The notes under the pieces are model-generated. The model had not been told where the DNA came from and did not search any database. It saw only the letters and a list, made by a program, of their open reading frames with translations. A DNA stretch of 14,040 nucleotides. Origin: Palsa-883 sp963847615 (GTDB lineage Bacteria; Pseudomonadota; Alphaproteobacteria; Acetobacterales; Acetobacteraceae). Numbering within the stretch: the first letter of the stretch is position 1; the number at the start of each line of letters is the position of its first letter. The stretch spans positions 1-14,040 of the forward strand of contig CAWKAN010000042.1 of the NCBI GenBank assembly GCA_963847615.1, written 5' to 3'. Of the stretch, positions 11,420 through 14,040 are shown piece after piece. The position numbers and the translations under genes were made by a program.

Positions 11420-11449
11420 TTGATACCATACCCTGGGGAGGTATATAGA
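11420..11449 (+). promoter_or_regulatory. copA promoter overlapped by a CsoR-type operator
   Basis: TTGATA (11420-11425) and TATATA (11442-11447), or TATAGA (11444-11449), form a sigma70-like promoter with a 16- or 18-base spacer. Inside it lies ATACC-N7-GGTAT (11428-11444) with a G-rich centre, which matches the general shape of CsoR operators (TACC...GGTA around a GC core). Binding would block polymerase at copA, and probably at the divergent csoR too. The copA leader would be about 50 bases. Confidence 0.65.
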
Positions 11450-11504
11450 CCGGGCGGTGCGTCGCGTCACCCGCGCGCGACCGGCGCAGCCAGGGAGCCC
11501 CGCA

Positions 11505-14040
<2,536 letters not shown>

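Noticed and set aside
9639..11448. Two long plus-strand open frames across PAP2, host-attachment and csoR genes
   Set aside because: Antisense to three recognisable genes; composition is Ala/Arg/Pro/Gly low complexity with no domain.

Overview
The window is GC-rich DNA with strongly GC-biased third codon positions. Its gene content (a bifunctional ManC-type enzyme, a PAP2 phosphatase, a host-attachment protein, a CsoR/CopA copper pair and an FNR/FixK-type box) suggests an alphaproteobacterium, perhaps Rhodospirillales/Acetobacteraceae. That placement is inference; no rRNA or other phylogenetic marker is present.

Layout. (1) 1-1973: an almost complete ISL3-family insertion sequence carrying its transposase and, divergently, a conserved-looking gene of unknown function. 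The window opens about one base inside its left terminal repeat. (2) 1974-4696: a compact minus-strand operon of lower GC, made of an unknown protein, a possible DUF1828-type protein, a 58-residue protein and a beta-class DNA methyltransferase with a C-terminal Mrr-like nuclease-type domain. The genes overlap by 4 bp or sit 3 bp apart. ISL3 has cut off the end of the methyltransferase, and an IS1595-family element (4697-5693, frameshifted transposase) abuts the start of the first gene. It looks like the wreck of a restriction-modification or defence locus. (3) 5694-7600: an accessory stretch with a CTAG-rich dyad, a possibly leaderless gene for a coiled-coil plus winged-helix-like protein, a 330-base non-coding zone with a ribosome-binding site and mini-ORF, several strong hairpins and a tRNA-like cloverleaf with an abnormal anticodon loop, then a small GIY-YIG-like gene that converges on an unknown minus-strand gene. 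(4) 7530-8159: the decayed front of an IS66-type orfA, with no recognisable gene after it until manC.

(5) 8160-14040: chromosome-like, very GC-rich DNA. It holds mannose-1-phosphate guanylyltransferase/mannose-6-phosphate isomerase (GDP-mannose supply for surface polysaccharide), a convergent PAP2-family phosphatase with no in-frame stop before manC, a 15-bp minisatellite, a host-attachment-family gene with a perfect FNR/FixK-type box upstream, and a divergent copper-resistance module. In that module csoR and copA share an intergenic region where a CsoR-like operator lies inside a sigma70-like promoter. CopA carries two tandem, recently duplicated YHS domains plus a heavy-metal-binding domain at its N terminus and runs off the window a few residues before its likely end.

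The parts most likely to be new are the IS-bracketed four-gene operon (1974-4696) and the structured RNA/tRNA-like zone with its neighbouring small genes (5862-7251).
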